DNA from: Palaemon carinicauda
Taxonomy: Eukaryota > Arthropoda > Malacostraca > Decapoda > Palaemonidae
Direction: 5' to 3'
Assembly (NCBI RefSeq): GCF_036898095.1
Contig: NC_090765.1
Coordinates: forward strand, 38,960,947-39,024,946
Length of the DNA: 64,000 nt
The notes below the pieces were generated by a model. It saw only the letters and a list, made by a program, of their open reading frames with translations, had not been told where the DNA came from and made no database searches. Of the stretch, positions 27,801 to 39,859 are shown in pieces. The first letter of the stretch is position 1, and each line of letters begins with the position of its first letter. Position numbers and translations under genes: made by a program.

Positions 27801-27873
<73 letters not shown>
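27801..27873. repeat. (GA)n microsatellite, copy 1
   Basis: About 73 bp here against about 50 bp at the matching place in copy 2 (51877-51925). Confidence 0.95.
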
Positions 27874-27875
<2 letters not shown>

Positions 27876-28166
27876 TTCGTTAATGAGTAGGTAGTGAAGT
27901 ATATTTGGATAGGGAACTAACAATTTGTTTAAAAATTACTAATATTTTTTATATCCTCACTGCAATTTTTACTCTCGTATCATAGTTAATGTGGGTGATT
28001 ATACTTAATACATGAAATAATTGTGTTTTTCCTTTGACATGACAATTTATGAGGACTAGAATCTGTCATGAGAATGAAACCTGATGAATAAATTTAATTT
28101 TTTTTCCAATATTTTGACATTTTGATTGAAGGTAGTGACAGACCGCTAGGAAATCTGGAATGTTCA

Positions 28167-28170
<4 letters not shown>

Positions 28171-28230
<60 letters not shown>
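28171..28230. repeat. (CT)n microsatellite, copy 1
   Basis: About 60 bp here against about 104 bp in copy 2 (52227-52330), with identical unique flanks (AAATATGCATGTATATAAGA). Confidence 0.95.
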
Positions 28231-28236
<6 letters not shown>

Positions 28237-28914
28237 CAAATATGCATGTATATAAGAGTCTAGAAATATCTGACAGCTGTTTCACTATCAGAATACATAA
28301 TCTGGATCAGTATTGTAACTATCAAATGCAAATTTAGGTTCATTTAATTGTAGATGGACAACATTGCTTTTGAAGAGGTAATTCATCGTAATAAGTGAAA
28401 TATGTAGAATTTTCAACAAAATCCTCAATTTAAGGAAAAAAATAGTTCGGAAATCTCCTTTTTAGATGGCGCCACTAGCTTTACTAGGCAGCTAAAACAA
28501 GGATTCTAAAATCCCAAGTGAGAGGTTTCCTTTCTCCTTGTTTTCTTTTAGTTGTTGACTGGAGTAATGGAAGTCTGGGTAAGTCATTTCAAAGGTGTCA
28601 GTGGTAGTGAGTGGTCACCATCGTCTTCTAATAGGTCATAAGGTTGGTGGGTTTTTCTGTATGTGAATTATTTGTACAAGTAAGGTTCTTAGATTTTATA
28701 GAGGGGTGATCTCAAGAAATTTAGTTTAAATAGATTAATTTTATTATTGTAACTACTGGATTCGAATGTAATAGTGCCAAGTGTTAGGTATTCAAATTTG
28801 TTGTAATAGGTGTTAGAATTTATAATATATTTTCCACGTTCCTATGAAAAATTTATCGCCGTGTTATAAGGAACGCAGTTAGCTTGAGTGTTTATAAATA
28901 AATGAGAGTATTGT

Positions 28915-29118
28915 AACTTACTTTGATGGCTGCTATTCCGCTCCCATACAGCAGGGGAACCCCACTCTCTATAGGACCTCCACTGTCGTTTTACCTTATT
29001 TGTTCAGAGTATTTATAACTTACTTTGATGGCTGCTATTCCGCTCCCATACAGCAGGGGAACCCCACTCTCTATAGGACCTCCACTGTCGTTTTACCTTA
29101 TTTGTTCAGAGTATTTAA
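28915..29118. repeat. 102-bp direct tandem duplication (2 copies)
   Basis: The unit AACTTACTTTGATGGCTGCT to TTATTTGTTCAGAGTATTTA is present twice in a row, virtually identical. Copy 2 of the large duplication has it once (from about 52990), so the duplication is recent and copy-1 specific. Confidence 0.92.
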
Positions 29119-29317
29119 AGTTTCATATCGCGTATTGTTCATTTACTGTTAAATCGTCTCTGTCAAAGGACTCGTGAAATAAGAAAGTCTTCAGTTTCCT
29201 CTTGAAAGCCTTAATGTTTTCAATCATTCGAATGTTTCGTGGGAGCTTATTATATAGTCTCGGGGCCGCATATTTAAAGGCTTTGGAGCCTGAAGTAAAC
29301 ATAAATCTAAGTTCCAA
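29119..29317 (-). pseudogene. LINE ORF2 C-terminal fragment
   Basis: A 64-codon open minus-strand piece reads SGSKAFKYAAPRLYNKLPRN then FKRKLKTFLFHESFDRDDL. This is the AP.(L/W)(Y/W)N.LP signature at the C-terminus of CR1/L2-type LINE polyproteins. Its counterpart at 53120-53314 differs at several residues. No RT core is attached. Confidence 0.65.
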
Positions 29318-30629
29318 CAGTTTGAAGCGGATTATGATTTAATGAAGGGCCAATTCTTATGCATTAGTTTAATGTGTTGAAATTTATACCATATTTTCAA
29401 GTTTCAATGAAAACTTTTCCTGCGTGGTACAAAGAACGCAATTTATTTAGTCTTGGGTATTTGCCTTTAAGACCGTATTATGCTCTAATCTAGCAAGCTT
29501 TGTGCAGTGGGAGTATTGTAACCAATGAGGGCTAACAGAGGTGCCATTATTGCTAGTTGAAAGCTTTCTAATCTAGGTCATTGTTTTCAGATTGCATGGT
29601 GGTGTCAAAAACGAAAAAAAGGCCGGCCTAGATTAAAGTATACTATAGCTTTAAAACCGTAGCAAATACCCATAAGTGTCATACAGTTTGTTTTCTTTAA
29701 AACACTAGTTATTCTTGGGTAAAACTGGCACCTTGTCTGTTACAATCTTATTTTTTCACTAGTTTTATGGAGCAATAGTGAATAGTTTATTTATAATGTA
29801 TATCTAGTAACAAATTTTATTCTACTCTATTTTTAGTTTATAAACCCTATCAGTTATTTCGAATCTCTCTCAATTGCGAGGCAGTAGTTTGGAAAACCTA
29901 CGCAGGTAATTACAGATCCTTAGCAATGGCTGTGCGATGACCTTGTTAGCAATTAACATCTATGTAACCTTAAATTAACCATATGTAACTCGATGATTGC
30001 TATTGAATGGCTTAGAAGCAAACTAGGGACAAGACAATTAAATCAGACATGATTCACATAAGCTTGGAAATTTAAAAAAAAAAAAAAATTCAAAAGTCCG
30101 TTATTTAGTTTTGGAGAGTTTTACTGAGAGTGCGATGTTTACATTTGCTTTAGGCAAGTGTTCTGTATTTTGCAGGATGTAAGTTACCTGGCCTTATTAA
30201 CCAAATAAGATTTAATATTTATGCGAAAGTTCCCGGATGATTTAAGCCATAGTTCCCCCTCCGTTTCAGTTCCAGCATGACCAGTTAAGATTTCTCCAAA
30301 ATGGAAGTTTAAGCTTTCTAAATTTAAATGTTTTCTTCTGTTTTGGTAAGCTTTGAAGTCCGTTCAGTATTCAAATTAGCTATTGTTGCTCACGAGTTCA
30401 AATATCCCCTGATTGGCTTTCGCTGCTCACCCATGTACCGGTTGCTAGAATAGCGGAGCAATGTTTATTTGCGAGCTTAGTGAACCACGATGGAGCAAAA
30501 AGAATTTTTGGAATGCGATATAAGCTATAGGTAATTATATTTTAAGTGGCCAACGTGGATGGCGTTCACAGCGCATCCATGTACCGCTTTCTAGAACAGG
30601 TGCAGTTAGATTGTTTGAACAAAGCTAGC

Positions 30630-30680
30630 CACAGCAGATTTGAACAAAGCTAGCCACAGCAGAACAAATCCCATCTTGGG
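30630..30680. repeat. Short direct duplication
   Basis: TTGAACAAAGCTAGCCACAG is repeated after 25 bp. The same duplication is in copy 2 near 54605, so it predates the large duplication. Confidence 0.8.
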
Positions 30681-31521
30681 GACAAGATGTGAATTGTATC
30701 TTAATTTCCCGCCACCTGCATGAACCAAGTATTTCTCGAAGTTAATTATGCATTATTGCTGCAAATCGCTTTTTTTCCTGTTTCCTAAACCAAGATTCTG
30801 GCTTTCCGCTGGGATCCCCATAATTATTGTGGAGGGGATAAGGCTAGGAAAATTCGTGTACGGGAGGCTTGTATCCAATATTCATGGATAAAAATTGTTA
30901 AAACATCGGTATAATTTTTTTTTTTTATGCATTAGGCTGAAATTAAAGTATATATACGCTCCACGGTTAGATTGAGTAGGCATGTATTATACTAAATAAA
31001 TTGCGCGTCTGCTAAATGGCTTGTGCTTTCGACTTTTAAAGTTACTGATGAAATATATGGAGCGTTTATGCTATTTTAGTTTAGAGAAAATTTGTTGTTA
31101 ATTATAATAGCTGATAGTTTAGGAATGTACAAGGGTTTGTTTGGTTCACTTATCACGGTAGTCACTACTAGATCTTCGCAGCATCTGTTCTTTGTACCCC
31201 TATCTGCGCCAATTTAAACTTGCTATACCTTCGTCACCTCTTCCTTTATAATCTATCTAGTATCAGCAGGTGTGATGAACGGCATCTTAGTCCCCAACGA
31301 TGGTCCATTAGCTCAAACTTATGTACCCAAAGCCACCAGTGTAGCGTAGCCTGCTATTCACAATAAATTTTTACAAAGACTTGAATTTGAGTTAAACTGT
31401 TTATCCAGACTCCATGAAACCTTTACTCATACTAGAGAAATTCACATTTGTCAACACTTGTGTATTTAAAGTATTAGCTTTAAAGTTTAGTTGATGGAAA
31501 GTCATATTTTGAGTAGTTTTT

Positions 31522-31524
<3 letters not shown>

Positions 31525-31569
<45 letters not shown>
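31525..31569. repeat. (CT)n microsatellite, copy 1
   Basis: About 45 bp here; about 78 bp at the matching site in copy 2 (55513-55590). Confidence 0.95.
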
Positions 31570-31573
<4 letters not shown>

Positions 31574-32529
31574 GTTTGGCTACGTTTATTCAAACCATTC
31601 TGTAATTATAATTTCAAATTAACACTTGTATGAATTTTAATCGGCAGATAAGTAGACTATTGTTCCAATAACTTAATTACACACCAGCTTACAAGTAAAC
31701 TCTAGATACGAAGCTTAAAGCTGGTAAAATAAGTTTTGTGAATAATTTTTTTCTGGCCCCTGTGAATTAGCCTTTAGTTTTATTTTTAGTTACAGCCATG
31801 AATTCTGCTTCTGCAAAGTTAAAAAGCATTCGGCTTTTAGTATAAATTTCAAAAACTAGTTTGTCTATTCATTTAGGGGGTTACAGGTCTGGTAAATAAT
31901 TTCAATAAATAAAAAATGCATCAAATCAGCTTTTGGGCAAAATTGAATATTGCTTTAAGCTTGCTTTCAAATTTGAATGGTTCTTGCAGAGGAATATAGT
32001 TTAGTCTACTGTACCTCTATTCCCTCTCTTGCTGTCCAACATCTTAACTGAACAGTGCAACTGCTAGGTGAAATTTCCCATATTTGAGGGAGCTCCAAAA
32101 CATTTCGCTCTAATGCGTAGGGCTATATTGACTAATTAAATTCTGATTTATCAAACTGAAGCAAATAGCCTAAATTCGATAATCAACACATTTTTCTTCT
32201 AGAACAGAACAAAAGATTGAAACCGACGGTAGAGAAGAATATTTGGCAAATTTTGTGCTTGAAAACTGCCTCAAAGCTTTTAAAGCTTATTCTGGGGTAA
32301 AGAAGCCAATATTCAAAGGGAGGGAGAGATGTTTATTTTATTTTTTTAGATTAGTTTAAGAAATTAAAAAGCCAGATATTTATAACGAAAGAGAGGAAAC
32401 TTAAGGAATTAAGTGTTTAGTGGAGAAAAGTATAAATAGAGGTCGAAAACAAATATAACCTAAGTAATATACTAAATTGCACTAGCTTTCACTTGTAATT
32501 GGAAACTCTTAATTGGTAAACCGAAAATG

Positions 32530-33350
32530 TCATCATCTCCTCCTACGCCTATTAACGAAGTGCCTCGATTAGATTTCGCCAGTCTTCTATTTTGAGCATT
32601 TAATTCGATACTTCATTCATCATCTACTTCGCGCTTCATAGTCCTCAGCCATGTAGACCTGGGTTTTCCAAATCGTCTAGTGCCTTGGGGAACCCATCTG
32701 AACGTTTGGCGATCTATTCTCTTTGGGATTGTGAAGAGCAGGCCCAAGCCATCTCCATTTACCCCTTATAATCTCGTCCATATATGACGAGTAATCAATT
32801 AGTTTAATTTCTAATCTTATCCTGCCATTTAACTCCCAATATCCTTCTGAGGGCTTTGTTCTCAAAACTACTGATCTATTGGAAATTTTCATTCATACCA
32901 TGACTCTTGTCCATATAGTAACACCGATCTCACTAAACTGATATATAGTCGGATTTTATATGAAATTTCAGGCGATTTGATTTCCAGATTTTACTTATTC
33001 TATCCATTGTATGATTTGCTTTTTTTTTCAATCTTTCATTACTCATTCTAAAGACCATATATTAGATATGTTAGTTCCTAAATTCTTAAGATTCCACATT
33101 CAATCCTTTCTCCTTCCAATGGTATTTCATCTCCCATTGCATATACTCTGTTCTCATCTATTCATCTTCAGCCCAACCTCGTGTGATATTTCATGTATTC
33201 TGGTAAGCAAGCATTGCAAATCCTGTGGTATTCTGCTAACAAGGACAGCATTATCAGCATACTCTAGGTCTGTTAATTTCCTATGACCAATCCAGTCCAA
33301 TCCTTCTCCAAAACCGAAAAGATAGGCAATCAAAACCACCTCAAGATACT
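32530..33350 (-). pseudogene. Decayed LINE RT and C-terminal fragment, copy 1
   Basis: Minus strand: GLDWIGHRKLTDLEYADNAV then LVSRIPQDLQCLLTRIHEIS (33154-33339), the RT catalytic palm with YADN (33250-33261) where YADD is expected. After a frame-disrupted stretch comes KISNRSVVLRTKPSEGYWEL and GKWRWLGPALHNPKENRSP (32677-32892), the KWRW.GH.L signature of the C-terminal region in this LINE type. The 3' end is AGGAGGAGATGATGACATTT near 32530. It is 5'-truncated and carries stops. The matching copy at 56555-57250 keeps YADD but has lost about 95 bp. Confidence 0.75.
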
Positions 33351-35049
33351 AGACATTTTATGGCATGTAGGCTTTAGGAAATACTGTTAGTTCAGTTGAG
33401 TATGTCATTGATAAAATTTCATACGGATTTCTTGGTTTTTTTAAGGGACTCCGTTCAAAACTAGTAATTGATATTCTGCTAGATGGTAGATTCTCAACCA
33501 GCTTGACTGGCATTATTTTGATTCGTTATGGAATGAACTTTATGAATTTTGAGCTCTGGACAGTGCCATAGGGGAAATCCAGAATTGCCTATATTAGTTT
33601 GACAGGTAGTTGTATGGGTGTGATGAAATGTGTAGCTAAAGGTTGTCTGCAGGTCAGACTGAGGTGCAATCTCGGCGTTGCCATATGAGTAACTGAACTG
33701 GAGAGAAACTTATCTGGTTTTTGGGTTTCGTTGGAAACGTATTTTGTTCAATTTGTTTCTCTTAGTTTCCAGTGTTTCCACTGGGGCTATTGTTCGTGTT
33801 TGGTATTTTTAGGTTTGTGGGATCTTACAGACGGAGAGGCTGATTGGTGAATGCTAAGCTACAATATTTACCTTCAATGGTTGCTTTAGAATAATAATTT
33901 TATTTGTGGAGTTAATTTTTTATAGGAATATTGGTGTTAACGAAAGAGTTACTTATTTTTTGGGAAGCTGTTTTAGCCAGCTACTTTAAAATTCCCTTTT
34001 ATAATTCCAGGTCTAGGACGAAGTCGAGGTGCAGGATATCACACTGGTTCTTTTTGAGTCTTTAAGAATGCTTGAGAGGATGAAATCATGAGCTTGGAAT
34101 ATAGTTACAAGAAAACCAAATCGTAATGACCGACTTCTGAAGATGGCAGTTCTGAAAGCACACCTGTTATCTTCAGTGTAGATTTAAAATAGTCAAGATG
34201 CACTGATACCACTGGGGTTCTTTCCTGATATGTCTTGTTTCAAGTGGAAATTTAATAGTTGTATGTTTTAACAATAAACTAGTACTTATTGTTCATCGAA
34301 ATAAGTTTTGTTTAACCTGTTTTTCTTGGAACCATATAAAACTTGATCAGCTCTGCAAGGCCATAGTGCAAACACCACAGAGGTCTGCACAACTTTTCAT
34401 AGCACAGGTGCTGACTGGTTTTGTCAAAACAAGTTACTTTGGTTACTTTGAAATAATAATTTGCATTGCCGACAGTGGTTCACGGGTCTTGTTTCCTAAT
34501 TTTCAGTAATGCTCCTAAAGTCGAAATTAAATTTATAAATGGAGTAGGTTGTAAACTAACTGAAATTATGGATTGCCATTTGATACTGTTATCAGACAGT
34601 GACAACACACCCGATGTTTTGTGATGTCAAGTTCTGAAGTTTAATTCACTCTTGAGCCTTGAGTTTTTAGTGTTTTTGCCCGGTTGTCTTGTGCTTTAAA
34701 ATCTTTTTTTGGTACATTATTTCAGAGGGTGATATATGTCTGGTTAGAGCTATAAAGTTAAAAAGATTAGTAATTCAGGTGTGTATTGATGTTTCTATGA
34801 TGGGTAAATGATTTAGAAAAGTGATTTGAAGACTTAGGGTTAGTTAAGATTTGTCATTTTGACCTATTATCTTATTAAAGTCTAGGATAGCTTATGAAAG
34901 AGTAGTTTAGTGTCTTGCAAAACTGAAAAGGTGGTAATATATATTGTTTTTTTTTTTTTTTTTTTTTAATCCACTAAATTTTATATAACATTGATAGACC
35001 TCTGGTTACTTTTGGTTAAGCAGTAAAGTGGTTTTTATTTAAAGAAATT

Positions 35050-35130
35050 TTATATATTGCATGAAAATGGAAGAAAGTAATTTATATATTGCATGAAAAT
35101 GGAAGAAAGTAATTTATATACTGCATGAAA
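35050..35130. repeat. 32-bp tandem repeat, about 2.5 copies
   Basis: TATATATTGCATGAAAATGG with AAGAAAGTAATT repeats at a 32-bp period; also present in copy 2 near 58985-59070. Confidence 0.8.
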
Positions 35131-36589
35131 ATGTTATGCAAGATGAGGTTGCTAAGAAAACTCTTCGTTAGTGAATGTCCGTTGTTATGAGTTTGCTCCC
35201 GTGTTAACTTTGTTGGGTATTAGGACGAGTCAAAATATTTTTAACGGAAGACCTCATTCAATTCTAATCAAACAAGTAGGTAATTTCTCCTTTGCATTAT
35301 AATTTTATTTACTAAGACCAGTCTATTATATTCATGATAAAAAAACTAACGGACCCTTACTTAAGAACAGCTGATGGATAAAGTAAAAAGGCAAAATGAA
35401 TGTAACAAGCCCAGTTGTATGAAAGTCCTCAACTATACTGCTGCAAAAAAAACGAAGTTTTCCATATTGCACTTTTCTATTTTACTATATCTAATAAAAA
35501 AGCCTACCTTAGTGGAATGATCTTTGGGCAGAGTCGCCGCCCCAATTTAATCCTAGATAAGGAACATTTAAAATGTGGGGAAATGGCATTTCATGTAGGC
35601 CTGTATATTTGGTATTAAAGGAAAGCGAAATTGAACTGAATAGCCAAACTACGTTAATGGTTATCTACTCTTATGGGTTTATGTACTTTTTTTACCGTTA
35701 AGGGGAAAATACTTGTATTTGAAACAGTGTTGAACTTTGTTATTTATATTTTTTTTTTTTCAAATTCTGACATCTAATACTCGTACGAGTTCTGAAGTCC
35801 CATTATCTTTACTGTTCAAAGATTCAGTTTGAGAAAAAATCTCTTTAAATTGACATGCTAGGCTAAATTGGGACTATTTAGAAAGCCAGTTTCCATCATG
35901 GTTTAAAAAAAAAAACAGGCACAGCAGGTAGGTTTAGACGACCTCTCCCGAATTTAAGTTGCGTTAACGTAATAAAAGTTTGTTTAATATTAGTTTCAGA
36001 AAGTAGTTAGTTAGGAAAATAAAATCTAGACTATTCTAGCCTCGGGCTGGTTTTGAGTCATTTTATCCATGTTAAGTAAAAGACCAAAGATAACTACGAA
36101 GTATGCTCTTTATTTGCATTGCGAAAGGGAAAAAATCTGTGGTAATCTTTACTCTGTATTAAAATTCTAGATCAAATTGGCTGATTTTATAAATATTAAT
36201 TAATTTAATGGTCGACAAAATTAATCAATATCGATATTGAAATATTTGTAAATGGTAGTCTATCTTACGACCTATCCTTTCATCCAGACAACCTTATAAT
36301 ACTCCAAGTCCGGCAGTTTCCTTATGGCTTATAGGACGAGCTGGATTTATGTTGGCCATTGCATAATTCTCAAAAGTCATAGGCTATATCTTTTAAACAT
36401 TAACTCCGTTCCCGCTTTCTCTCTTAACTTCTTGCCGTCGAAATTCTTAAATAAATAGCGTAGCTACTGGGTGTTCCAATATTCTATTTTGCCGTTGAAT
36501 GGTTTCCAAGGCTACAATGCCGTGTTATATATCCCGAATTCCAAAATAGTCGGATTGTCACCATTTGTGTTGACGTTATCTTCGTATTG

Positions 36590-36591
<2 letters not shown>

Positions 36592-36649
<58 letters not shown>
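36592..36649. repeat. (CT)n microsatellite, copy 1
   Basis: About 58 bp here against about 86 bp in copy 2 (60535-60620). Confidence 0.95.
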
Positions 36650-36652
<3 letters not shown>

Positions 36653-37947
36653 AATGACCACGGCAGTCGCACCTTTACCCAATTCTCACATAACAGATAA
36701 CAATTAGTTTCTAATAGAATCTAGTCTTATCAATGTTGCCTACCCGTTCTCTCTAAATAAATTAAACGCTTGATGCTGTTTTAACTTTCGTGGGTCAACA
36801 GTTCGTCGATATTTCAACAGCATATCCTTTTAAATTTAGTTGTACATTTTTTATTGGACGTTAACATGTTATAGACTGAAAGAATAGGCTATACTACTAA
36901 ATCGATCAAGAATTTTTGACTTATTCTCTCTCAATCTTTTCAGTACTTAGGTATTGCACAGAAAATATCAAACCGGTTTTTTTTCCCATCGAGCACACTC
37001 GAGTCATTAATTCATCTTGGGTAGACTGGGGCAAGAGTGAGCAAGAATGAGGTTCGAGTATTATAAACATAGAAATTTACAAACTGGTGGTCGGTGATAT
37101 TTGATTATGGCGTTGATATTTGGCAGTCGTATTAGTTTGTGTTGACGGTCAACTTTTGAACTGGAGCACTGGCGACGGAGTGATGGGGAATTTTCGTCGT
37201 TAGTAGTACTCGAGTTTACGTTCAAATCTTTAGCTGTATAACTAACCCCTACACATTCAGATACGGCAACTTTCCTTTATTTGAAATGTACAACCTCGTG
37301 TGCCCTTAAAGTCCATGGGAAGTCGAAAAAGATGTGGCTTAGTACAACAAATTGCACATTTGTTATTGCATGAACACTTGTACTATTGAGAGAAATTAAA
37401 CCACTTGAAAACTGCAATTTCCACTTTTAACCTATTCGGTAACACTTTTTTCATATTTTGATTTTTTTTTCGAACGCAGTGACTCCTACGGGAAAGAGGT
37501 AGGCCTACAGACAAAAGAAATAAATTATTTTTTTCCTAAGTGTTTGCTCTAAAGTTGAAACTATTTCGCAATCAATCTCAAAAATATAATACGGATTATA
37601 AAGTAGGGTAAACTCGAATTTTTCGCAGTAAAATTGTATAGTTAGTCTTTTGACATATTTCTTCATCTTTACATGCTAATATTTTGCACAGAAGTATACC
37701 AAATTCCAAGGCCATGCGAGATAGAGGAAAATTATGGATTCTCTCAAATTAGCCTAAATTAATTTGTGCTATTGCGTGAATGTTTTGTTACGACCTTTAT
37801 GAACACAGTGAATAGATAGATTTATTTGAGGTTTTCTGACATCTTGGCATGTAAAAATAGATTTTACCCTCTTTAATTACCATAATCATATTCAAAATGG
37901 CTTTCTAATTTTCGAATATACTGATTGCTTATCAATAGGAACATATT

Positions 37948-39245
37948 TAGAATGAATTAATTTCAGGCATGGAATCATTAACAACTACAGTAACCTGGAT
38001 TAAATTAAACCACTTAATATCGAGATGAATTTTTAAAATTGGTTGTAATAGATGTAAGGTAACCTATGACAAACATCAAGGAGTGGATAGAAATATAACA
38101 ACAATAAAAACTGCTATCACTAAAGCTCAAAATACAATCACGAACTAAGTAAGATATGTTCGGTGTCTTCATCTATCAAAGTTAACTCAAGTGCTTAAAA
38201 TTCGTCTATGCGTTTAACATGGACAGAATGGTCTCACGAAAGCCTTTGTATTTCCACCTGATGACTTTCAGTAAGGCATCAGGAGCATCGTGTAAGGAAT
38301 TTTTTTTTTCTATTATAACTCAAACTATCATGTTTACTATGACTATTTCTTAACCAGATTTGAGTTTGCTAATAAAACACGAAAAGGGTGATATTTAGTC
38401 TTTAACATCAAAACTACTCAAACTTTATTTACTCTGGCATCTTCCCCTTGATGGTCTTTACCCGGAATTTTATCTCAGTAGTCATCAAGAGATGCAAAAT
38501 TGAAGACCTGAATCATTGTTCAAAATATTCTCCCCCTTTTATGATTTCTTGTTCGTTTAAGAACGACCATGCATCATATGAGCAGTCCACTGGTTCATGC
38601 GCTGGCAGCTCGTAATGGAAAAATGATTTCCTGATAGGCGAGTTTGTCAGATAGGAATGGCACTGCACACTCGAAGAGGTCTCGTGGTTTCTATGCAATA
38701 CAACTTTCATATGGTGTGTAATCTTGATTTGGTATCACATTCACAAAGTTTATGTATAAATGTTCCGAATGGGGAGCTTCATGTTGGCTCTGTGATGCAT
38801 TAAACTGTATCGAACTGTAAGGCTTTATGCGATGACAGGAGACCTATTATGTCAGTATCCTCTACTGTCACATATGTTGCCTTGTTAACTGCCTTCTTCA
38901 GTATTAGATATGTATCTTTATGTATGCTTTGTTGAATATATACCTGCTACTTCAGAGTTTCTGACGGAAAGTCAATAAAGCCCGGTTTGTTTTGATGATT
39001 TTCTAAAATGAACTTTTATTTCCAAACATAAAGATCTCCAAATTTAATGACTTTGGAATTTGCTAGATGAACATTACGGACATTAATTACGTCACTAACC
39101 AACTAACACGTTTTTGGTCGCACATTTAGTACCCATTAAAGACAACAACAGGATTGCAGTTTTACTACTTGAGAGTATCATGCCATGATGCAATATCTAA
39201 ATTTGTTTCTCTTGTGATTCAGTTGATGCGTTAGAGCAAGGATCA
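37948..39245 (+). repeat. Left arm of a 3-kb inverted repeat
   Basis: From GAATGAATTAATTTCAGG to about GATGCGTTAGAGCAAGGATC, this stretch matches the reverse complement of about 39860-41040 throughout. Examples are TGTTCGGTGTCTTCATCTAT against ATAGATGAAGACACCGAACA, and GTTCCGAATGGGGAG against CTCCCCATTCGGAAC. The arm has lost about 17 bp near 38190 that both copy 2 and the right arm retain. Confidence 0.88.
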
Positions 39246-39840
39246 GTCATTAAAACAGCAGTATGCATCAGGAATGGGCTTAGTTTGACTTAAAGGGCTT
39301 TTTATCATAACATGGCACTTCTAGGAAGTCCAATACGTCTAAACAGCGATACTGGGTATACTGAAAGCTTATACTTCATGATTTCACTTGAGTTGACGTC
39401 AGCATTATTGGCTACCACAAGTGACTGCTGAAACTGATTGAGGATCAATTTCACTTCAACTTCACCTGTTGCTAGATTTTCACTTACGGTCTTCACTTGT
39501 GCTGCTTTCTGAATAAGTAATTGTTACATTTTGGCCTTTCATCATTTTGATTATATTGTTCCCAACTACTTTGGCAAGGTGAAAAGTTGACTGGTGCAGA
39601 TAATCCGGAAATTGTTGTATAGATGCTCATCTGTGGAAGGACACTGTTGTTCTAGGAACTAGAAAATGTTTGAAGTGTCATCCTTGAACTCTTATCCTTC
39701 GAAATTTAGTCAATTCGTTATTTCTTGTAGTGCTTGTCTTCTGAACACAATCTCATCACTTATCTGGGCAGAGATTGGTGTGGCCTGTAACCGTCTAGTT
39801 CGTTTTGTCACATTTATACCTCTACCATTTGTTAAGCCTC
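38400..39840 (-). pseudogene. Decayed gene of an uncharacterised multicopy invertebrate family
   Basis: Minus-strand fragments in several frames occur in one order. GGLTNGRGINVTKRTRR is near 39830; SSEIMKYKLSVYPVSLF (39305-39370) resembles the family's YELSPYP.SLF; NPVVVFNGY is near 39150; GNKSSF near 39010; FIHKLCECDTKSRLH near 38740 resembles FLHA..GCDTTS.L; and SYLTNSPIRKSFFHYELPAH is near 38600. I recall this order from a widespread, unnamed family in which the FDGY and GDAD-type motifs suggest a PIN-like nuclease fold. Function is unknown. Stops and frameshifts throughout mean it is not expressed as a protein. The identification is from memory of motif order. Confidence 0.5.
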
Positions 39841-39859
39841 CTAATGTCTATAAGGATTC
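39246..39859 (-). other. Spacer of the inverted repeat
   Basis: About 610 bp not shared between the arms. On the minus strand it carries the upstream part of the decayed gene (GGLT...GRG and YKLSVYPVSLF motifs), so the minus-strand copy is longer at its 5' side than the plus-strand copy. Confidence 0.6.
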
